Shown here: piece by piece, positions 58,256 to 64,000 of the stretch | Layout of the letters: every line of letters starts with the position of its first letter | Numbering within the stretch: position 1 is the stretch's first letter | Source: Gerris lacustris | Taxonomy: Eukaryota; Arthropoda; Insecta; Hemiptera; Gerridae | Direction of reading: 5' to 3' | Assembly (NCBI GenBank): GCA_951217055.1 | Contig: OX578282.1 | Location: 15,253,877-15,317,876, forward strand | Length of the DNA stretch: 64,000 nt | Made by a program: the position numbers and the translations under genes | Notes under the pieces: model-generated | Seen by the model: the letters and a program-made list of their open reading frames with translations, nothing else | Databases searched by the model: none | Told to the model about the DNA's origin: nothing

Positions 58256-58520
58256 CTCATATAAAGAGTATTGCGATTGCGTGGAAATTGGATTTTAAGA
58301 TTTTTATGGAATTATACGTTTTGAGGTCCCCTGAATCCAAAAAAGTGGTTTATAAAAAATATCTGTATGTCGGTCGTCTGTGTAGACGCCTGGAGCCTAA
58401 ATCTGGCATACATTTTTTGAAAAATCATAGCCCGCGGCCAAATGGAGAAATACATTTTTTCCGTGGTAGGCTGTGAAATAGTAACTTTAGAGCCTAAAAA
58501 ACAAAGCTAAAATCCATTTT
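58256..58520 (+). repeat. Dispersed repeat, TTTTGAGGTCCCCTGAATCC family
   Basis: Shares CATATAAAGAG, the GAGGTCCCCTGA block, AAAAAGTGGTTT and TCTGTCGGTCGTCTG-like text with 7790-7960. An inverted partial copy lies at 27647-27725. Confidence 0.6.
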
Positions 58521-58702
58521 TTCATTACGTGGACTTAAAAAATCTTTTCATTACTACTAGCTGTAAAGAAAAAATGTTTATCTACTCGCGGCAGCAAAAT
58601 TAAACATTACTTAACTGTTTTTAGGCTGGAAAGTACTATTTCCCTGATTTGTCATTAAAATATTAAAAACAGGCAGGAAAGTAGTTAAAACAGTCAGGAA
58701 AA

Positions 58703-58754
58703 TACTTTCTCTGCCTAGGCAGGGAAATATTTCCCTGCCTAGGCAGAGAAAGTA
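58703..58754. repeat. Perfect 52-bp palindrome
   Basis: TACTTTCTCTGCCTAGGCAG and GGAAAT, followed by the exact reverse complement. Further TTTCCCTG and GGCAGGAAA copies lie just upstream, so it is part of a repeat with CCTAGG-centred units. Confidence 0.9.
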
Positions 58755-58979
58755 ACAGTGTTTACCACTGCGTGTCATAACCTCTTATTTGGGCAAGAAC
58801 AGTTTATACTATTATCTCTATCTTATAACATTATATATTATAGTTAAATAAGTAATATTTAATAATAAATAAACGTATTAATAATAAAATAATTTGTTTA
58901 TATTTGTTAATTCTGTTAAATAAGTTCAATGATTAGTAGATATTTAATTAAAAAAAATAGTAGGGTCACTAACTAAACT

Positions 58980-59620
58980 GTAGCGTCATGTAAACATTGA
59001 ACATCCATATTATTTTTATTATTGAAGTCTTTCTAGATCAGACTAGCTACTTTTCTTGATGTATCCTAGTTACTTCTTTTCTTTTAAGCAATAAAAGATA
59101 TATCTTTAACACTTTTATTAATTTTTTAGTAAAAATATAAATAAATATTTTATATTGCGTGCATTATTCATTCAGAAGTTATGTGTGTTATAAACGTGTG
59201 TTTTGTATTTTGTTGTTATAGATTGAGTTTGCTTTTCACTTATTGTTATTATTCCCAAGTTTCTTATTTGAACATTAATTTTAGTTAATACATATGTTAT
59301 TATCTTTATAAATATGACACATAGTTATTAACTATGTTTTATATTAATAAAGATAACATTTTAGCAGCTTCATTTTTCTTCCGCAAGTAGATAAAATATT
59401 GTATGCAACAAGGCAGCAAAGGAAACATTTCTGCCTCGTTTATTCATTGCCTGCCTCGGCTTCGCCTCGGCAGTCAAATAGGTAAATTACCTGCCTCGGC
59501 TTCGCCTCGGCAGTTAATTATCATAGCCTGTCCTCGCCTTCGGCTCGGAGGCTAATCTAATCACTCGTCAGTAAAATTCCATTTTGCTGCCTAGTTACAT
59601 AAATAACTATTTCCGTCCTA
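58980..59620 (+). repeat. Dispersed repeat with CTGCCTCGGCTTCGCCTCGG units
   Basis: Shares its 3' part with 17165-17565. Contains two to three tandem copies of CTGCCTCGGCTTCGCCTCGG at 59450-59515, forming GC-rich hairpins in an AT-rich setting. Non-coding. Confidence 0.6.
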
Positions 59621-60630
59621 GGACGTAAAAAATTCGTGCTGGTAGTTATCAAAACTTCCATTTTAGCGCTGTAATCGTTGCAGAAATGCTTCTTAGTACG
59701 ATTAAAATTCGCTAGATGTCAATGTGTTTTATTTATCTTTTGTTATAGTTTAACCTCTTTTTAAGGTTTCTTTTTTTAAATCTTAAAGTATGTACTAATA
59801 TTTGTTATTATTATATTGATTATTGATTAATATTTAATGTTTTTTCATTGTCTGCTACCACGGAAAAAATAGCATATGCTACACGACATTGAAGTGAGTT
59901 TTTTCTTTACCGCGGCAATTAAATTTACTGTCGAGCGAAGCGAGACAGTAAATATTGCCAAGGTCACTTCACAGCCTAGTAACATAATATACTATTAGCT
60001 CCAAATTTAGAGGCGCAACCCCCAAAAACTCTGAAGTAACGTGGGCAAAAATGATTTCTCGAAAACAGTTCTAAAAAATGATTTCTCGAAAACGAGTCTG
60101 AAAAAATTCTAAAATGTAGTCCATTTAAATACGAATCTAACGATAAAAGCCGTTTTCCCGGTAAAAATCTAGTTCCTGAGAAACTAGTTTTAAACGGGAC
60201 AGAGAAAATTAAACTTAAAGAAACTTTAAACTGGGTTCGATTCCCCACCGAGGAGAAATTATTTTTATGATAAATTTTGATGAAATGTTCAATAATAATT
60301 AAATACACATACGAAAACTAATAAATAGAAAAAAAACTGGGCTAGGTAATTATGAACTCGTATATATGAATTTATTACTGTTTCAATTACCTATTTAACT
60401 GTATTTATTTCAACTGTTAATTATTACCGTTTTTGATTGCGTAATTGAAATACAATTCAATAAAATAAAAATACATTACTACAGGCTACTGTTTTTACTG
60501 TTTTCCCTTCAAACAAATAGAAATGTGTTGACAAACTGCATTAGGCTCCTTTGGAGAACCATTAAAAAATCCCTTTGAAAAAAAGTCAAAAACACTTTTT
60601 ACGATATTTGTTTAATTCTAATTGGTTTGT
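59621..60630. other. AT-rich flank with one SINE-like B box
   Basis: GGTTCGATTCC at 60234-60244 matches a pol III B box and is followed by CCACCGAGGAG, but no A box or tRNA fold is clear, so at most a SINE scrap. TGATTTCTCGAAAAC is duplicated at 60052 and 60078. Confidence 0.4.
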
Positions 60631-61229
60631 TGGTTGAACAAATGGAGTTTCGGTATCGTCTCTTGTCTCTTCAAGCTCGACAAGATGAGTCATTGTTTGC
60701 CATATTTAATATTTCCCCTATCTTTGTGGCCATTGTTGACAATAACATGATCTATATAACCCACGGAAATTGTCAATATTGGCAAAGAAAATGGACAATC
60801 GATGAAAAGTAGCAAAGCATGACTCCATTCTGTTGGCCTTGGAAGGTTGAATGTTATCTTTTTTGGCTCTTGGTTCTAGAACGCCTATATATAAAATCAT
60901 ATGGTTTATTTTGTCAGGCCTGAAGAGTCGATGGCGAAAGACTATTTCTCTATAGTTATTAAAGAAGAAACGCAAAGAAGTTCAGCATACAAAAGTTGAC
61001 GGTATATATCGCAAATGAGAGCGTTTTAATTTTCCTTTAGACCAGAAATAAACTAATCTTGAAGGTATAGTTTATCAACCACACTACTAGATTGACACTG
61101 GTCACCTACCGCCCAGGACTGTCAAACTATTCTTTGGTAACCATTTATAATACATCGAAGAATATTTGAAAGGAACTTGGCTGAACAGGTAGTGTTATTT
61201 GACAGCTTAACTGATTGTTTATCATATTA
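60631..61229. other. Flank without supported features
   Basis: Overlapping short frames on both strands have no recognisable domain. Confidence 0.4.
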
Positions 61230-61980
61230 CTAGCTGGATACCCGTGCTTCGCTACAGCGAGTGTTATTTTAATTTGATAAGTTTATAAACTACCATCAAG
61301 AAACAATTAAATTATTTTGCTATGCGAGAATATATAGATTCTATCCTTCCCTCTTATTTCTTAACCTCTCCTCTTTGAAAAGATGATTTGCAAATATCCC
61401 AAATTTACCCCCCTCCTAAATGAAAATGTGACAAAACTGTACATAACAACAATTACTGTCCTCTTAAAGAGCTTATCAACGATATGCATCATGAAGGGTT
61501 TCCATAACTTCGACCCCGTATTCATTACTTGTACCCCGCACCACGTGTACCAAAATTTAAATTTCGAAATTTCATGTAGTCAGTGATTTCCCTCCTGCTT
61601 TGAAGGTCTGGTGTGCAAATTTTCATCGAGATCGGACTAAAACTGTAGATTTTCATTAAGAACATACACACACACGCATAGGTTGACTTATAGATATATT
61701 TTTCCATTTTACCCCCCTATGTGTACATAACAACAATTACTGTACTCTTAAAGAGCTTATCAACGGTATGCATCAAGAAGGGTTTTCATTACTTTGACAT
61801 TTGTACCCCAGCCCCCTGTTTACCAAAATTTAAATTTCGAAAATTCATGTAGACAGTGACCTTCCCCTTGCTTTGCAGGTCAAGTGTGCAAATTTTCATC
61901 GAGGTCGGACTAAAACTGTAGATTTGTATAAAGAACAAATATACACACATACGTTAACTTTTATATATATAGATAGATTA
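61230..61980 (+). mobile_element. Dispersed element, CCCGTGCTTCGCTACGG family, copy 3
   Basis: Starts CTAGCTGGATACCCGTGCTT and contains two tandem blocks of the same approximately 310-bp repeat as copy 2 (ACAATTACTGT, CTTAAAGAGCTTATCAACG, GTACCCC). Ends near TATATATAGATAGATTA. Confidence 0.75.
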
Positions 61981-62534
61981 TAATGTTCACTTTTGTCTTA
62001 AGACTTATAGATGTACCTCAAATGAAATTGTTTTTCATTAGATCTCCACACGGCCAATCCAAGCACGGTTTATATTGTGGCCCCTGCTACTGTAGCCGCC
62101 CGTCAGACATGACCCACATGCGAGGGCGTCAAAATCTGAAATGGTTTATATGATAGCCTGAACAAGCCACCATTCGATGGACCTTCTGGAAAGAGTCCCT
62201 TATTTAGATTCGCACTATAATCTGCGAACAGTGGAAGGGATGTCTTCACGCCCAGTCAGTCGGAACTTCAGTTCGTGCCTATAACACACGGAAACACGTC
62301 CAGTCATACAGTCTAATCCTTAAGCCAATGCTTCGCGCAAAGAAAATCTCAATTAAGGCATCAATTTATCGTTAAGAATTTTTATTTTAACAATTATAAT
62401 GAAGAAAAGGGGGAAAAATAAGTTTACACATTTAAATCTGTTTAATTTTACAATTTCATGTTACTCATCATTACAATAACACTACTGAAAATAATTATTA
62501 TTAACCCCATCAGCAGTAAAACCAACTCCATTAT
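61981..62534. other. Flank with a less AT-rich unassigned segment
   Basis: 62040-62340 is noticeably richer in GC (CACACGGCCAATCC, TAGCCGCCCGTCAGACATG). No frame stays open and no family was recognised. Possibly an older repeat. Confidence 0.4.
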
Positions 62535-63130
62535 CAATTAATAGTACATTACGCGTCGAGTGCGGAAAGTAGCATTTTGCATGCGAGTGTGGAGTTTGCA
62601 CCCGAGCGAAAGCGAGGGTAGTAGAAAAACCACACGAGCAAAGCAAAATGCCGTTTTCGCACGAGTTGAGTACCGTACTTTATCTACCATTGTTAGATTT
62701 AAATAATAAATACAGAATAAAATAAACTTGCAGTATGTAAGTTCGTATCTCTCTCTTGATAAAGATGGCATTAATTCTTGAGTTATATTTTTTGCCGAAT
62801 TAATTATTTCTGGAGGAGTATTATTCTCCACATTTTCGTCAAAGTCACTTGATTCACTCATTGTTTTTCACTAAAAACTCGATATAAACAGTTACTTTAA
62901 TAAAAGAACAGCAAATTAGTTTTGTTTAATGTAAACAAACTCGCTAATCGTGCGTAAAGCTGAAAAATTCTGAAAAATTCCTTTTCTTTACCACCCTAGG
63001 GCGGTAAAGAAGAGGAATTCTTCAGAACTATGAGACGCGCATGCGCAATGAATACAAGTGCGTAAAGAATCACTTTTTACGCATCTAAACAGAGATACAA
63101 TGTTTATATTTCGTATCAATCGTAGATAAA
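62535..63130 (-). mobile_element. Dispersed element with Crypton-like leader ORF, copy 2
   Basis: Same family as 16483-17059. Here the minus-strand frame from 62861 is open: MSESSDFDENVENNTPPEII, then NSAKNITQELMPSLSRERYE, LTYCKF, after which it enters element-specific low-complexity text and the GC-rich hairpin core. The first 50 residues look like a genuine protein start, and the rest does not. Confidence 0.62.
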
Positions 63131-63194
63131 CAATAAAACAATTAGATTAGTCACGCTTGCATACTATATTATTTCCCTTGCACATAATGCTATT

Positions 63195-64000
63195 TTTAGC
63201 CAGCAGTAAAACTCATTACTTGTTCATTTCTAACCGGTAGTAAAAAAATTGCTTGTTCATTTCTAGGCAGTAGTGAAACTCGTTACTTGTTCATTTCTAG
63301 CCGGTAGTAAAACAAATTGCTTGTTCATTTCTAGCCGGTAATAAAACTCATTGCTTGTTCATTTCTAGCCGGTAGTGAAACAAATTGCTTGTTCATTTCT
63401 AGCCGGTAGTGAAACAAATTGCTTGTTCATTTCTAGCCGGTAGTGAAACTCGTTACTTGTTCATTTCTAGCCGGTAGTGAAACAAATTGCTTGTTCATTT
63501 CTAACCGGTAGTAAAAAAATTGCTTGTTCATTTCTAGGCAGTAGTGAAACTCGTTACTTGTTCATTTCTAGCCGGTAGTAAAACAAATTGCTTGTTCATT
63601 TCTAGCCGGTAATAAAACTCATTGCTTGTTCATTTCTAACCGGTAGTGAAACAAATTGCTTGTTCATTTCTAGCCGGTAGTGAAACTCGTTACTTGTTCA
63701 TTTCTAGCCGGTAGTGAAACAAATTACTTGTTCATTTCTAACCGGTAGTAAAAAAATTGCTTGTTCATTTCTAGGCAGTAGTGAAACTCGTTACTTGTTC
63801 ATTTCTAGCCGGTAGTAAAACAAATTGCTTGTTCATTTCTAGCCGGTAATAAAACTCATTGCTTGTTCATTTCTAACCGGTAGTGAAACAAATTGCTTGT
63901 TCATTTCTAGCCGGTAGTGAAACTCGTTACTTGTTCATTTCTAGCCGGTAGTGAAACAAATTGCTTGTTCATTTCTAGCCGGTAGTGAAACTCGTTACTT
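63195..64000. repeat. 34-bp tandem array at the right edge
   Basis: Unit TTGCTTGTTCATTTCTAGCC then GGTAGTGAAACAAA. Variants alternate between ACAAATTGCTT and ACTCGTTACTT types, and marker units (CTAACCGG, CTAGGCAG) recur about 271 and 237 bp apart, so there is higher-order structure of seven to eight units. About 24 copies visible, continuing past the window end. Confidence 0.95.

Noticed and set aside
59976..60308. 110-codon minus-strand frame
   Set aside because: Driven by duplicated TGATTTCTCGAAAAC sequence. No domain or start context.

Overview
This window is AT-rich, intron-dominated nuclear DNA from an animal, most likely an insect. The evidence is a cytochrome P450 of the CYP4 family with small exons joined by GT-AG introns, embedded in microsatellites, MITEs, tRNA-derived SINEs and decayed retroelements. 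A hemipteran is my guess from the style of the repeats. That guess is weak, because no species-diagnostic gene is present.

The main result is one complete gene on the minus strand. Twelve exons between 57621 (ATG) and 11907 (stop) join in compatible phases into a 507-residue CYP4 protein. It has an N-terminal membrane anchor, the WxxxR C-helix, the CYP4 signature EVDTFMFEGHDTT, the ExxR motif, PERF and the FxxGxRxCxG heme-cysteine loop. The coding sequence is 1,524 bp and is spread over 45.7 kb. A second CYP4 gene lies downstream on the same strand. Only its first two exons (8768-8564 and 7180-7074) are inside the window and the rest continues past the left edge. The two form a head-to-tail CYP4 cluster with 3.1 kb between them.

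Layout, left to right. 1-7073 is intron 2 of the second CYP4 gene, with foldback elements, a composite element ending in the GGCGTAGCCAGGGG signature and (TA)n tracts. 7074-8768 holds its exons 2 and 1. 8769-11906 is the intergenic space, with (CA)n(TA)n, a dispersed repeat, a mariner relic and a Tigger-like MITE. 11907-57621 is the complete CYP4 gene. 57622-64000 is its upstream flank, with dispersed repeats and a 34-bp tandem array that runs off the right end.

The introns carry most of the structure. Intron 5 (21 kb) is mainly a satellite of about 15 kb with a 105/106-bp unit and a higher-order block of about 6.44 kb present twice. The same intron has a 219-bp near-perfect palindrome and a set of nested inverted-repeat elements. 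Intron 3 contains a hAT element with a perfect 8-bp target duplication ending 10 bp from the exon 3 splice donor, a Harbinger-like MITE, and an RTE fragment nested in another MITE. Intron 7 has a broken Ty3/gypsy pol and a mariner-type transposase tail. Intron 10 contains a 52-bp tandem array and a 41-bp array that has copied the exon 10 splice donor, leaving five intact decoy donors downstream of the real one.

I see no operon, CRISPR array, rRNA or credible functional tRNA gene, and no other protein-coding gene. The nearest thing to an undescribed system is an actively spliced detoxification-type gene whose introns are being remodelled by satellites and transposons right beside its splice sites.
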